The translations under genes and the position numbers were made by a program. From contig CP136340.1 of assembly GCA_032681305.1 (NCBI GenBank), positions 682,001 to 746,000 of the forward strand: DNA of 64,000 bases. The letters run 5' to 3'. Each line of letters begins with the position of its first letter. Position 1 is the first letter of the stretch. This DNA is from HIMB114 sp008638005 (GTDB taxonomy: Bacteria > Pseudomonadota > Alphaproteobacteria > Pelagibacterales > Pelagibacteraceae). The notes under the pieces are model-generated. The model worked only from the letters and a program-made list of their open reading frames with translations, was not told the DNA's origin and ran no database searches. Below, piece by piece: positions 17,165-26,125 of this stretch.

Positions 17165-17832
17165 AAGAAGTATTGCTTGATACCGAAACAACTGGACTGT
17201 CCTCAGTATCAGATAAAATAATTGAGATAGCTTGCATTGAGATTGATGATCATATTCCAACAGGAAAAAATTTTCATTTTTTTCTAAATCCTGAAATGGA
17301 AATATCACAGGGTGCTTATGATACTCATGGCATATCAAGAGAATTTTTAGTTGATAAACCAAAATTTAAAGATGTTGCTGACGATTTTTTAAAATTTATA
17401 GAAAATAAAAAACTAGTTATTCATAATGCTGAATTTGATATGGCGTTCTTAAATAAAGAGTTAAAAGAAGCTGGGAAATCAGCTATCAAGGCTGATTTAA
17501 TAATTGATACATTAAATATCGCTAGAGAGAAGTTTCCCGGAGCACAAAATAGTTTAGATGCTTTGTGTAAAAGATTTAAAATTGATAACTCCAGAAGACA
17601 AAAGCACTCTGCCTTATTAGACTGTGAGCTTCTAGCAAAAGTTTATATTGAGCTACTTGAAAAAAAAGAGCCCACTTTTCAATTTGACATGCAAGTTGAT
17701 GAGGATGAAATTACAAATGTTAAAAACATCAAGGATAGAAAACAAATTATTGTTGAGGTTACGGAAGACGAAAAAAAAGCATATTTTGAATTTTTAAAGA
17801 AAAATGTTCCCAAGTCTTCTTTGCTTAATTAA
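17161..17832 (+). CDS. dnaQ: DNA polymerase III epsilon subunit (proofreading exonuclease)
   Basis: Replicative 3'-5' proofreading exonuclease. It has ExoI LLDTETTGLS, ExoII VIHNAEFDMAFLNKE and ExoIII HSALLDCELLAKVY, with all DEDDh residues present in 223 residues. The C-terminal tail beyond residue 175 should contact the alpha subunit. Its position after coaE and before secB is the standard alphaproteobacterial order. Its stop overlaps the convergent secB stop by 8 bases. Confidence 0.94.
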   Translation: MKEVLLDTETTGLSSVSDKIIEIACIEIDDHIPTGKNFHFFLNPEMEISQGAYDTHGISREFLVDKPKFKDVADDFLKFIENKKLVIHNAEFDMAFLNKELKEAGKSAIKADLIIDTLNIAREKFPGAQNSLDALCKRFKIDNSRRQKHSALLDCELLAKVYIELLEKKEPTFQFDMQVDEDEITNVKNIKDRKQIIVEVTEDEKKAYFEFLKKNVPKSSLLN

Positions 17833-18271
17833 GGAACTGCTGTTTATATAGCTCTTCAAAATCTACTTCTTTACTAAAATTAAAGTTTTTAAAACCAGAT
17901 TTTTGGAACAGCGAAGTTACAATATCTTTCATGTATTCAAAATTTTCATTTGGAATGGTAACTAATATTGTTTTTTTTACATCTTCTGTGTTCATTTTAG
18001 GATCTGTTAGTTTAAAAACTATAGAGATACACACTTCTGCATGTATTTTGTTTTTAATGTTTTCAGGCGCTTCTAGTTTAAATTTACAAGTTAATTCAAC
18101 TAAATTATTTTTATAAGGATTACTGTTAATATCCAGTTTTGTTGAATAAGAACCTAGGTTTTGAGCTGCATCAACGAAACTGTCCGGGGTTGGAATTTCA
18201 AACGAAATATCTTTTATATATTTCGCAACAATCTCAAATTTTTTATTATTTGTATCGGTCTCGCTCATCAA
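17825..18271 (-). CDS. secB: Protein-export chaperone SecB
   Basis: Tetrameric cytosolic chaperone that holds preproteins unfolded for SecA. The 148 residues begin with two adjacent Met codons and show YIKDISFEIP, FKLEAPENIKNKIHAEVCI and the FQKSGFKNFNFSKEVDFEELYKQQ tail (cited in pieces), which match the alphaproteobacterial family. It overlaps the end of fxsA by 26 bases. Confidence 0.92.
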   Translation of the reverse strand: MMSETDTNNKKFEIVAKYIKDISFEIPTPDSFVDAAQNLGSYSTKLDINSNPYKNNLVELTCKFKLEAPENIKNKIHAEVCISIVFKLTDPKMNTEDVKKTILVTIPNENFEYMKDIVTSLFQKSGFKNFNFSKEVDFEELYKQQFLN

Positions 18272-18674
18272 TCTCCTCTGCTTGAATTTCTATTGTATCA
18301 TAGTTCTGGTTTTGACTATTTTTGATATTTTTTTCATCTATAAATAATTTTAAAATTAAATCTCTAGTAAATGGTATTAATAAGAGAATACCCAGAGCAT
18401 CCGTAACAAATCCTGGAATAATCAAAAAAATTGCAGCAACTCCTAAACAAAAACCGCTTAGTATTTCCTTAAAAGGAGCTTTTTCATTTCTCATGCTATT
18501 TAAAGCTGAATACAATGTTGATATTCCCTGTAATTTTACAAAATAAAGTCCTGCTACCGCCGTTAATAAAGTTGCAAGTATGGTATTGAAAGCGCCTATA
18601 ACAGCACCTATCTTAATCATAAAGTATATTTCGATTAACGGAATAAATATTAAAAATAGTATTGTAAATTGCAT
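18246..18674 (-). CDS. fxsA: FxsA family membrane protein
   Basis: A 142-residue polytopic membrane protein matching FxsA, whose E. coli member suppresses phage T7 exclusion when overproduced. It has four hydrophobic stretches, the N-terminal FIPLIEIYFMIKIG and the conserved LIIPGFVTDALGILLLIPF. The native role is unknown. It diverges from the Tim44-like gene across 38 bases. Confidence 0.88.
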   Translation of the reverse strand: MQFTILFLIFIPLIEIYFMIKIGAVIGAFNTILATLLTAVAGLYFVKLQGISTLYSALNSMRNEKAPFKEILSGFCLGVAAIFLIIPGFVTDALGILLLIPFTRDLILKLFIDEKNIKNSQNQNYDTIEIQAEEIDERDRYK

Positions 18675-18712
18675 TTAATGTTGAAATAATTACTTTTTAG
18701 GAAAATACAAGA

Positions 18713-19324
18713 ATGAGCGAAAATTTCGGATACATAGATATTATATTATTAGCAATTATGGCTGGTTTTATCCTGCTAAGATTAAGAGGAACTCTTGGTA
18801 AAGGTGCGGATAACATGCCAATGAAAGCAAGATTTACTCAGGTAAATGAAGAATTTAACAAGCCAGTTTCACAAGAAATTAATAAACAAGAAGAAACTGG
18901 AAAATTTGATGAGAAGGTATTTATAAAAGGAGCCGAGGCTGCTTATGAAATGATTATTAACGCTTTTGCCAATGGTGATCGCAAAACTTTGAAACCACTG
19001 TTAACCAAAGATTTATTCAAAAATTTTGATGATGTAATCAAAGAACGTGAAAATAAAAAAATTAAATCTTTAATGACTTTTATAGGAATAAAAGAAAGTA
19101 AAATTTTAGACATTCAAAACACTGATACATTCTATAAAGTAAAGACAAAGTTTGTGAGTGAAATCATTAACTGTCTTAAGAATGATAAGGGTGAAACCAT
19201 TGATGGTGATCCAGAGAAAATAAAATTAGTCACTGATGTTTGGGTTTTTGAAAAAGATTTAAAAAGCAGTGATCCAACTTGGTATTTAACTGAGTTATCA
19301 AGTGAAGAAGAAACCAAACACTAA
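18713..19324 (+). CDS. Tim44-like domain protein (TimA-type)
   Basis: A 203-residue membrane-anchored protein. An N-terminal hydrophobic helix (IDIILLAIMAGFILLRL) is followed by GTLGKG and, from residue 70, a Tim44-like domain with FIKGAEAAYEMIINAFANGD. This is the alphaproteobacterial relative of the mitochondrial import motor subunit Tim44, and its bacterial role is not settled. It has an AGGA ribosome binding site. Its end overlaps the Smr gene by 23 bases. The mltA gene usually found between the two elsewhere is absent. Confidence 0.87.
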   Translation: MSENFGYIDIILLAIMAGFILLRLRGTLGKGADNMPMKARFTQVNEEFNKPVSQEINKQEETGKFDEKVFIKGAEAAYEMIINAFANGDRKTLKPLLTKDLFKNFDDVIKERENKKIKSLMTFIGIKESKILDIQNTDTFYKVKTKFVSEIINCLKNDKGETIDGDPEKIKLVTDVWVFEKDLKSSDPTWYLTELSSEEETKH

Positions 19325-19739
19325 GCCCACTGAACAAGATCTAAAAGACTGGAATTCTTTTATCGAAAACATTAATAGTGTTGAAGATAAAGACGCTCAT
19401 CTTAACCCTGTAAATACAGAAATTAAAAACCAATCTTATTTTGATATTAGAAAAGATTTGCACGGTTTTAAAATGCATGAAGCTTTAGAAGCTGTATCAG
19501 TAACGATAAACGAGGCTATTGATAAAGGTTTAAGAAGAATTTTATTTATAACTGGAAAAGGATTGCATTCTAATAAAGATCAAGATCCTTATGCATCAAA
19601 AGATTTGAGCTTATTGAGATATGCTGTACCTGAGTATATCGAAAAAAATTTTTCAAATTACTTGATTAAAATTGAAGAAAGTCCTTTGAAACTTGGTGGA
19701 TCTGGTTCAATAATTGTTTTACTGAAATCTATAAAATAA
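19302..19739 (+). CDS. Smr domain protein (MutS2 C-terminal-like nuclease domain)
   Basis: A 145-residue protein starting at GTG 19302. A charged N-terminal segment leads to an Smr domain with DLHGFKMHEALEAV, ILFITGKGLHSN and GSIIVLLK. Smr domains are DNA or RNA endonucleases. The short N-terminal extension is typical of alphaproteobacterial stand-alone Smr proteins. Its stop overlaps the convergent hslU stop by 11 bases. Confidence 0.87.
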   Translation: MKKKPNTKPTEQDLKDWNSFIENINSVEDKDAHLNPVNTEIKNQSYFDIRKDLHGFKMHEALEAVSVTINEAIDKGLRRILFITGKGLHSNKDQDPYASKDLSLLRYAVPEYIEKNFSNYLIKIEESPLKLGGSGSIIVLLKSIK

Positions 19740-21048
19740 ACTTAGAAAGATCTTTTTCTTTGATGATATCGCCTAAGTGCTTGTCTACATAAGCTTTGTC
19801 AATTTTAACTATTTCTCCTTCACGATCGGGAGCGTTAAAACTAATGTCATCTAATATTTTTTCCAATATTGTGTGTAATCGTCTTGCACCAATATTTTCT
19901 ATAGTTGAGTTAATATGTGTTGAAATTTCAGCAATTGCTTCAATCGCGTCATCATTAAATTCAAGAGTAACTTTTTCAGTGCCCAGCAAGGCCGTGTATT
20001 GTTTGATAAGACTATTATCAGGCTCCTTTAATATTTTAATAAAATCTTCTTTGGTTAGAGGATTTAACTCAACTCTTATGGGTAATCTTCCTTGTAACTC
20101 AGGTAATAAATCTGATGGCTTTGCTAATTGAAAAGCCCCTGAGGCAATAAATAAAATGTGATCTGTTTTAATGGGCCCGTGTTTTGTGTTTACTGTTGTT
20201 CCTTCAATTAGGGGCAACAAATCTCTTTGAACACCCTCTCTTGATACATCTCCTCCACTTCGTCCATCAGATCGCACAGATACTTTGTCGATCTCATCTA
20301 AAAAGACTATTCCATTATTTTCAGCAGCAAACTTAGCTTCTTTGAGAATTTGATCATTATCCATTAATTTATCAGACTCTTCTTCAATTAAGTATTCATA
20401 AGACTCTTTAATGGCCATTTTTTTCTTTTTCTTTTTTTGTAAACCTTTGCCAAAAATATCTCCAATACTCACCATCCCAACATTGCCTTGCATTCCTGGT
20501 ATTTCAAATGATGGCATTTGTGGATTATCTTGTACGGAAATTTCAATTTCATTATTGTCTAAATCACCAGCTCTTAATCTCTTCCTGTAACTTTCTTTAG
20601 TTGCACTACTTGCATTTTTACCGACAAGTACTTCTAAAACTCGCTCCTCAGCTGATAACTGAGCTTTTGCTAAAACTTCTTTTCTTTTTCTTTCTTTAAC
20701 AAGCGATATTGAGATTTCGATCAGGTCCCTGATAATTTGTTCAACATCTTTTCCAACGTACCCAACTTCTGTAAATTTTGTTGCCTCAACTTTAATAAAT
20801 GGGGCCTCAGCTAATTTTGAAAGTCTTCTAGATATTTCTGTTTTTCCAACACCTGTAGGGCCAATCATCAAAATGTTTTTAGGCAATACCTCTTCTTTTA
20901 TATCATCAGGTAATTCTTGCCTTCTCCACCTATTTCTTAATGCAATAGCTACAGCTCTTTTAGCTTCCGTCTGACCAATCACAAAACGATCTAATTCAGA
21001 TACAATTTCTCTTGGGGAGTAAGATACAATTTTTTGATTTTCTTCCAT
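19729..21048 (-). CDS. hslU: HslU (ClpY) ATPase subunit of the HslUV protease
   Basis: AAA+ unfoldase that feeds substrates to HslV. The 439 residues include FVIGQTEAKRAVAIALRNRWRR (cited in part), Walker A GPTGVGKTEIS, the pore loop KVEATKFTEVGYVG, Walker B GIVFLDEIDK, sensor 2 IGARRLHTILEKIL and the conserved short C-terminal tail used to dock on HslV. It overlaps hslV by one base. Confidence 0.97.
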   Translation of the reverse strand: MEENQKIVSYSPREIVSELDRFVIGQTEAKRAVAIALRNRWRRQELPDDIKEEVLPKNILMIGPTGVGKTEISRRLSKLAEAPFIKVEATKFTEVGYVGKDVEQIIRDLIEISISLVKERKRKEVLAKAQLSAEERVLEVLVGKNASSATKESYRKRLRAGDLDNNEIEISVQDNPQMPSFEIPGMQGNVGMVSIGDIFGKGLQKKKKKKMAIKESYEYLIEEESDKLMDNDQILKEAKFAAENNGIVFLDEIDKVSVRSDGRSGGDVSREGVQRDLLPLIEGTTVNTKHGPIKTDHILFIASGAFQLAKPSDLLPELQGRLPIRVELNPLTKEDFIKILKEPDNSLIKQYTALLGTEKVTLEFNDDAIEAIAEISTHINSTIENIGARRLHTILEKILDDISFNAPDREGEIVKIDKAYVDKHLGDIIKEKDLSKFIL

Positions 21049-21599
21049 TAAAGTTTTTCAATTGTGATGTTATGATTTGTAAATACACAAATATCAGCTG
21101 CAATCTCTATTGATTTCTTTGCTATTTCTTCAGCAGTTTTTTTTGGGTCATCTATTATTGCTCTAGCAGCAGCTAAAGCATAGTTTCCTCCAGATCCTAT
21201 TGCAATAATACCTTGCTCAGGCTCAAGGACATCACCATTACCACTAATAATAAAACTGCTCTCTTTATCTGCTACAGCCATGAGCGCTTCTAATCTTCTT
21301 AAATATTTATCTGATCTCCAGTCTTTGGCTAACTCAACAGCAGCTCTAGTGAGTTGTCCTCCATGCTTTTCAAGCTTTGCTTCTAATCTTTCAAAAAGTG
21401 TAAAGGCATCCGCAGTAGATCCTGCAAAGCCAGCAATGACATTTCTTTTTTCAATTTTTCTAACTTTTTTTGCCGTACTTTTTATTACAGTGTTTCCAAT
21501 ACTAACCTGTCCATCACCGGCAACAACAACATCATTGTCCTTTCTTACAAGCACAATCGTTGTGCCATGCCAATCGAGAGAGTCTTTATTTTGCTTCAT
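21048..21599 (-). CDS. hslV: HslV (ClpQ) proteasome-like peptidase subunit
   Basis: Threonine peptidase of the HslUV complex. The 183 residues begin with a 12-residue propeptide ending HG, before the catalytic Thr of TTIVLVRK, followed by VVAGDGQVSIGNTVIK and the conserved GSGGNYALAAARA. The start has no Shine-Dalgarno sequence, and a possible heat-shock promoter lies right upstream. It diverges from hisB. Confidence 0.96.
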   Translation of the reverse strand: MKQNKDSLDWHGTTIVLVRKDNDVVVAGDGQVSIGNTVIKSTAKKVRKIEKRNVIAGFAGSTADAFTLFERLEAKLEKHGGQLTRAAVELAKDWRSDKYLRRLEALMAVADKESSFIISGNGDVLEPEQGIIAIGSGGNYALAAARAIIDDPKKTAEEIAKKSIEIAADICVFTNHNITIEKL

Positions 21600-21606
21600 T
21601 TTTATA

Positions 21607-21636
21607 GTATGTGGTTATTATTCTATTATCTTCAAG
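21607..21636 (-). promoter_or_regulatory. Possible sigma-32 promoter of hslVU
   Basis: On the minus strand CTTGAAG (21630-21636) and CACATAC (21607-21613) are separated by 16 bases. They partly match the RpoH pattern CTTGAAA/CCCATNT. The -10 ends only 7 bases before the hslV ATG, so a transcript from it would be almost leaderless. The hslVU operon is heat-shock controlled in other proteobacteria. Confidence 0.35.
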
Positions 21637-21678
21637 GTATTAATTTAATTCCTGATGATGTAAATATTTTAATTAATA

Positions 21679-22266
21679 ATGAGAAAAGCTTCAATTAATA
21701 GAAAAACTAAAGAAACATCCATAAGTGTTGAGGTTAATTTAGACGGTACTGGTAAATCAAGTATCAAAACTGGCATTGGCTTTCTTGATCATATGCTTGA
21801 GCAAATCGCTAAACATTCTCTAATAGATATTTCTTTAAAAGCAAAAGGGGATCTTCATATAGACTTACACCACACCACTGAAGACAGTGGAATTGCTTTA
21901 GGCGAAGCTTTGAAGGAAGCGCTAGGTGATAAAAAAGGAATAAAAAGATATGCTAGTGCTACAATACCTATGGATGAAACACTCAGTCGAGTTTCTTTAG
22001 ATTTATCCAATCGCCCCTATTTAGTTTGGAATGTGAAACTGGCAGTGGAAAAATTAGGTGAGATGGATACAGAATTATTTAAGGAGTGGTACCACGCCTT
22101 TGCACAAAGTGCCGGCATAACACTTCATGTTGAAAATATTTATGGTGAAAATTCACATCACATTATTGAATCTTGTTACAAGGGATTAGCTAGAGCGTTG
22201 CGTGATGCTGTACAAATTGATTCTAGAATTCAGGATATTATACCCTCTACAAAAGGTACCATTTAA
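21679..22266 (+). CDS. hisB: Imidazoleglycerol-phosphate dehydratase
   Basis: Histidine biosynthesis step 6, a monofunctional 195-residue dehydratase without the phosphatase domain, as usual in alphaproteobacteria. Metal-binding segments are GFLDHMLEQIAKHS, DLHHTTEDSGIALGEA and the C-terminal ENSHHIIESCYKGLARALRDA (pieces ENSHHIIE and GLARALRDA). It begins a tight hisB-hisH-hisA-hisF-hisE-hinT run and diverges from hslVU. Confidence 0.96.
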   Translation: MRKASINRKTKETSISVEVNLDGTGKSSIKTGIGFLDHMLEQIAKHSLIDISLKAKGDLHIDLHHTTEDSGIALGEALKEALGDKKGIKRYASATIPMDETLSRVSLDLSNRPYLVWNVKLAVEKLGEMDTELFKEWYHAFAQSAGITLHVENIYGENSHHIIESCYKGLARALRDAVQIDSRIQDIIPSTKGTI

Positions 22267-22272
22267 CTTTTA

Positions 22273-22911
22273 ATGAAGATTGCCATAATTGATTATGAGT
22301 CTGGCAACTTAAAGTCGGTCTCAAAGGCTGTAGAGCTTGCTTCAAATAATGTTTCGAGTAAATCAAATGTTGAAATTATAAACTCAGCAAAAAATTTAAA
22401 AAATTTTGATAAAATCGTTCTTCCTGGTCAAGGGTCTTTTAAACAGTGTTATCAAACACTTTTATCAATTGATGGAATTCTAGATGAATTATTTAATTTT
22501 GTTTTAGAAAAACAGAGGCCAATTTTAGGTATTTGCGTTGGCATGCAATTATTTTCTACTTATGGTGAAGAAGATGGAGGCAGCAAGGGATTTGATTGGA
22601 TCAAAGGCAAGGTTAAAAAAATTAATCTAAACAATGAAAACTTAAAACTACCTCATATGGGTTGGAATAATATTAACATTAATCAATCATCAAGATTACT
22701 GTCTGGTATTGAGAATGAAAGTCATTTTTATTTTGTTCATAGTTTTGCTTTTGATGTAGAAAACAAAGATTGTGTATCTGCTACAACTGACTATTCAATT
22801 AAATTTGTATCAGCAGTTGAAAAGGAAAACATTTTTGGAACTCAATTTCATCCAGAAAAAAGCCAGTTAAATGGTATAAAAATATTAGAAAATTTTGTTA
22901 AATTAAAATGA
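22273..22911 (+). CDS. hisH: Imidazole glycerol phosphate synthase, glutamine amidotransferase subunit
   Basis: Supplies ammonia to HisF. This is a 212-residue class I amidotransferase. The catalytic Cys is in LGICVGMQLF, and the His and Glu are in FGTQFHPEKSQ. The oxyanion strand residues are in KIVLPGQGSF. It overlaps hisA by 4 bases. Confidence 0.95.
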   Translation: MKIAIIDYESGNLKSVSKAVELASNNVSSKSNVEIINSAKNLKNFDKIVLPGQGSFKQCYQTLLSIDGILDELFNFVLEKQRPILGICVGMQLFSTYGEEDGGSKGFDWIKGKVKKINLNNENLKLPHMGWNNININQSSRLLSGIENESHFYFVHSFAFDVENKDCVSATTDYSIKFVSAVEKENIFGTQFHPEKSQLNGIKILENFVKLK

Positions 22912-23630
22912 TTGTCTACCCTGCTATAGATCTTCAAGATGGAAAATGTGTACGTTTAACGAAAGGTGATTTTGCTCAACAAACCGTTTATGAAAAATCA
23001 CCACTGGAACAGGCAAAATTATTTGAGGATAAAGGCTTTAAGTTTTTACATATTGTTGATCTTGATAGAACAATAGATAAAGAAAAGTCGAACTTACAAA
23101 CTATCAAAGAAATTGTTCAAAATACCAACTTACAAGTTCAAGTTGGGGGTGGCTTACGCACCAAAGATACAATTAAAGAAGTGATTGATCTTGGTGTTGA
23201 AAATGCAGTCTTAGGAACGGCGGCCGTTAATGAACCTGATTTATTAATTGAAGTATCTGAGAAATATAAAAATAAAATTTCAGTTGGTCTTGATGTAAGA
23301 AATCAAATGATCGCTTTAAAAGGCTGGAAAGATCAAACTCAGATTTTATGTTTTGAGTTTTTGAGACAAATTAGAAACTTACCTTTAAAGAGTATAATTT
23401 TTACTGACATTAACAAAGATGGAATGAAAGAAGGTATTAACCTTGAGGATACCCTTAAAATGGCAGAAAGTTCTAATATACCAGTTATAGCATCAGGAGG
23501 AGTATCGAGTATTAAGGATATTCAAACAATAAAAAATCAAAAAAAAATTTATGGAGTTGTCGTTGGGAAAGCCATTTATGATGGTCATATTAAATTAAAT
23601 GAATTGGTAAATTTGAGTGCTCAAAAATAG
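22908..23630 (+). CDS. hisA: ProFAR isomerase
   Basis: Amadori isomerase of histidine synthesis, with a 240-residue TIM barrel. The N-terminal catalytic Asp is in YPAIDLQDGKCVRL. The repeat-half motifs VGGGLRTKD and IASGGVSSIKD bind the two phosphates. It overlaps hisF by 14 bases. Confidence 0.95.
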   Translation: MIVYPAIDLQDGKCVRLTKGDFAQQTVYEKSPLEQAKLFEDKGFKFLHIVDLDRTIDKEKSNLQTIKEIVQNTNLQVQVGGGLRTKDTIKEVIDLGVENAVLGTAAVNEPDLLIEVSEKYKNKISVGLDVRNQMIALKGWKDQTQILCFEFLRQIRNLPLKSIIFTDINKDGMKEGINLEDTLKMAESSNIPVIASGGVSSIKDIQTIKNQKKIYGVVVGKAIYDGHIKLNELVNLSAQK

Positions 23631-24375
23631 AATAATACCGTGTTTAGATGTTAAAGAAGGAAGGGTTGTTAAGGGAATTAATTTTGTAGATTTAATTGAT
23701 GCGGGCGATCCTGTTGAACAGGCTTCTATTTATAATCAAGGTGGCGCTGATGAAATTTGTTTTTTAGATATTACGGCATCAAGTGATAAGCGTGATATTC
23801 TCTTTGATACTGTGCAAAAAACTGCTGAATGTTGTTTTGTTCCATTGACTGTCGGCGGTGGGGTAAGATCAATTCAAGATATTAGGAAACTTCTTCTTGC
23901 CGGTGCAGATAAGGTTTCAATAAACACAGCGGCAATACAAAACCCTAATTTAATTAAAGAGAGCTCAAATAAATTTGGATCACAATGTATTGTTGTTGCT
24001 ATAGATGCAAAAAAAACAAGCAATAATACTTGGACTGTTTTTACTCATGGCGGAAGAGAGGCTACAGAATTTGATGCAGTTGAATTTGCAAAACTAGCTG
24101 AAAAAAATGGTGCCGGTGAAATACTTTTAACTTCCATGGATAGGGACGGCACTAAAGAAGGATACGATATAGAGTTAACAAAAAAAATATCTAATAATTT
24201 AAGTATTCCAGTAATTGCATCAGGCGGAGTAGGTAATTTAGAGCATTTAAAAGATGGTATTGTTCAAGGTGGTGCCAGTGCTGTTTTGGCAGCATCAATT
24301 TTTCATTTTGGGGAATACTCAATTTCTGATGCAAAAGAGTATTTAAAAAAAGAAAATGTTCCTGTAAGATTATAA
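23617..24375 (+). CDS. hisF: Imidazole glycerol phosphate synthase, cyclase subunit
   Basis: Forms imidazole glycerol phosphate and AICAR with HisH. The 252 residues show IIPCLDVKEGRVVKG with the catalytic Asp, FLDITAS, TVGGGVRSI, LTSMDRDGTKEGYD and IASGGVGNLEHL. Translation starts at GTG 23617, inside the hisA coding region, giving the expected N terminus just before NRIIPCLD. Confidence 0.96.
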   Translation: MLKNRIIPCLDVKEGRVVKGINFVDLIDAGDPVEQASIYNQGGADEICFLDITASSDKRDILFDTVQKTAECCFVPLTVGGGVRSIQDIRKLLLAGADKVSINTAAIQNPNLIKESSNKFGSQCIVVAIDAKKTSNNTWTVFTHGGREATEFDAVEFAKLAEKNGAGEILLTSMDRDGTKEGYDIELTKKISNNLSIPVIASGGVGNLEHLKDGIVQGGASAVLAASIFHFGEYSISDAKEYLKKENVPVRL

Positions 24376-24376
24376 T

Positions 24377-24685
24377 ATGTTCGAAGTCTTAGAAGGTTTA
24401 ATTAATACGATTAGAGAACGTAAAAACTCTTCTTCTCATGAATCTTATACAAAGAAATTGCTTGATGATAAAAATTTGTGTCGTGAAAAAGTCATGGAAG
24501 AAATCAAAGAGCTTATAGATGCCTTAAACCAGGGATCTAACCAAGTACATGAGACTGCCGATGTTATTTATCATTTGTTAGTATTGCTTGAGGCAAACGA
24601 TGTCAAAGTTGAAGACGTGATGAATGAACTAAAAAAAAGAGAGGGCATCTCAGGCTTAGCTGAAAAAGCAAATCGAAAAAAATAA
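24377..24685 (+). CDS. hisE: Phosphoribosyl-ATP pyrophosphohydrolase
   Basis: Second step of histidine synthesis, as a separate 102-residue MazG-like all-alpha protein without a HisI domain. It shows SYTKKLLDD, the metal-binding EEIKEL, and ETADVIYHLLVLLEAN. It lies one base after hisF and overlaps the HIT gene by one base. Confidence 0.94.
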   Translation: MFEVLEGLINTIRERKNSSSHESYTKKLLDDKNLCREKVMEEIKELIDALNQGSNQVHETADVIYHLLVLLEANDVKVEDVMNELKKREGISGLAEKANRKK

Positions 24686-25062
24686 TGAGTTACGATCAGG
24701 ATAATATTTTTGCAAAAATTTTAAGAGGAGAAATTCCTTGCAATAAAGTTTATGAAAATGAACACTCATTAGCTTTTAATGATATTAATCCGCAATCAAA
24801 AGTTCATGTGTTAGTAATTCCCAAAGGCTCTTATACTGATGTTGATGATTTTTCGAGAAAGGCATCTAAAGATGAAATAGCCTCCTTAATGCAAGCTGTT
24901 GCTGAAGTATGCAAAATTACAAAAGTTTCATTATCTGAGGGAGGTAGCGGCTTTAGGCTTATTGCAAATACTGGAACCGATGGAAGTCAAGAGGTACCCC
25001 ATTTTCATTATCATGTAATGGGTGGTGAACCGCTTGGTCTTAGAGGTCTTCGTAAAAATTAG
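24685..25062 (+). CDS. hinT: HIT family nucleotide hydrolase (HinT-like)
   Basis: A 125-residue histidine-triad protein, likely a purine nucleoside phosphoramidase. The catalytic triad motif is HFHYHVMGG. FAKILRGEIPCNKVYE and INPQSKVHVLVIPK are conserved HinT segments. Its place at the end of the his cluster is common in alphaproteobacteria. Confidence 0.93.
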   Translation: MSYDQDNIFAKILRGEIPCNKVYENEHSLAFNDINPQSKVHVLVIPKGSYTDVDDFSRKASKDEIASLMQAVAEVCKITKVSLSEGGSGFRLIANTGTDGSQEVPHFHYHVMGGEPLGLRGLRKN

Positions 25063-25064
25063 AG

Positions 25065-25565
25065 ATGTCAACTATCCAAAGGTATTTTTTGGAGACAACT
25101 TCAAAAGAAGAGATTAGTCCAAAAGAGTGTGGAATTGCAGGACTTGTTGTTGAAGAAAATGACAAAAGCGACCCGCAATTTTGTAAATTTTTATATCAGA
25201 AAATTGGAGAAAACTATTCTTGGAAAGACAGATTAGCTTGGTCCCTAGATGATTGGAAGGCATATCTTAATCAAAAAAAACTGAAGTTTTTTATTGCTAA
25301 AGTTGGGGAGGATATAGCTGGTTATTATGAATATTTAAATCATGAAGAAAAAAAAGAGATTGAAATAACTTATTTTGGTATTTTTAAAGAATATTTTGGA
25401 AAAAAATTAGGTGGTTTTCTTTTAACTCATGCTTTGAGGATGGGTTGGGCGCACAATCCAAAAAGAATTTGGGTTCACACCTGCACTCTTGACCATCCTC
25501 ATGCTCTTAGAAATTATTTAGCAAGAGGAATGAATATTTATAAAAAAGAGAAAGTTAAAATTTAG
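25065..25565 (+). CDS. GNAT family N-acetyltransferase
   Basis: A 166-residue acetyltransferase-like protein. AGYYEYLNHEEKKEIEITYFGIFKEYFGKKLGGFLL (core pieces IEITYFGIFKEYFGK and LGGFLL) forms the acetyl-CoA-binding strand-turn-helix, and IWVHTCTLDHPHALRNYLARGM is the C-terminal GNAT motif (pieces IWVHTCTLDHPHAL and NYLARGM). The acceptor is unknown. It is 2 bases after hinT and shares a TTAG stop overlap with the convergent lolA-like gene. Confidence 0.85.
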   Translation: MSTIQRYFLETTSKEEISPKECGIAGLVVEENDKSDPQFCKFLYQKIGENYSWKDRLAWSLDDWKAYLNQKKLKFFIAKVGEDIAGYYEYLNHEEKKEIEITYFGIFKEYFGKKLGGFLLTHALRMGWAHNPKRIWVHTCTLDHPHALRNYLARGMNIYKKEKVKI

Positions 25566-26125
25566 AAATTATTGTAATTGGGTAAGGTAAATTTTTCTTC
25601 AAACTCTTGATTAATAATAGGGTTTAGAATGTTAAAAATTACCTTTTCCTGGTTATAACTCACTGTTTCCCATCCAGTTAGCATCTTTGAATTTTTATCA
25701 AAAAAGATTTTAGTATAAATTCCTTCATCAGTCTCAATCTCATAAAAAAAATTGTCATTAATTTCTTCGACTTTTTTGTTATTTGTTTTTGTTAAATTTT
25801 CTAAAATTTTATTTTTATTTAAAATAATATTAAATGCTGAATTACTGATTGGATATCTGTAGGATCTTTTGAATTTGTGTTTTATTAAATATAAATTGTT
25901 ACTTTGTACTAATACTTCTTTTCCTTCATCACTTTTATAAATGCACCTTAATTGTCCAGGAAACGATAAATAACACTTACCTTTTTCCTGAATACCGCTT
26001 GTTTTTTGAACAAAATCAAAAATTACAGTATTAATGCTTTTGAGTTTTTTTTTTATTTCAAGTGTAACGTTTGCAAACAAAGTACCAGGATAAATAAAAA
26101 AAAATAAAAAAAATATTATTCGCAT
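25562..26125 (-). CDS. lolA: LolA-like outer-membrane lipoprotein carrier protein
   Basis: A 187-residue exported protein. Residues 1-18 (MRIIFFLFFFIYPGTLFA) form a signal peptide. The rest resembles LolA, with SINTVIFDFVQKTS, a GKCYLSFPGQLRC strand and LYLIKHKFKR. LolA ferries lipoproteins from the LolCDE complex to the outer membrane. The sequence is divergent, so a LolA-fold protein of other function is possible. It abuts ftsK end to start on the same strand. Confidence 0.78.
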   Translation of the reverse strand: MRIIFFLFFFIYPGTLFANVTLEIKKKLKSINTVIFDFVQKTSGIQEKGKCYLSFPGQLRCIYKSDEGKEVLVQSNNLYLIKHKFKRSYRYPISNSAFNIILNKNKILENLTKTNNKKVEEINDNFFYEIETDEGIYTKIFFDKNSKMLTGWETVSYNQEKVIFNILNPIINQEFEEKFTLPNYNNF

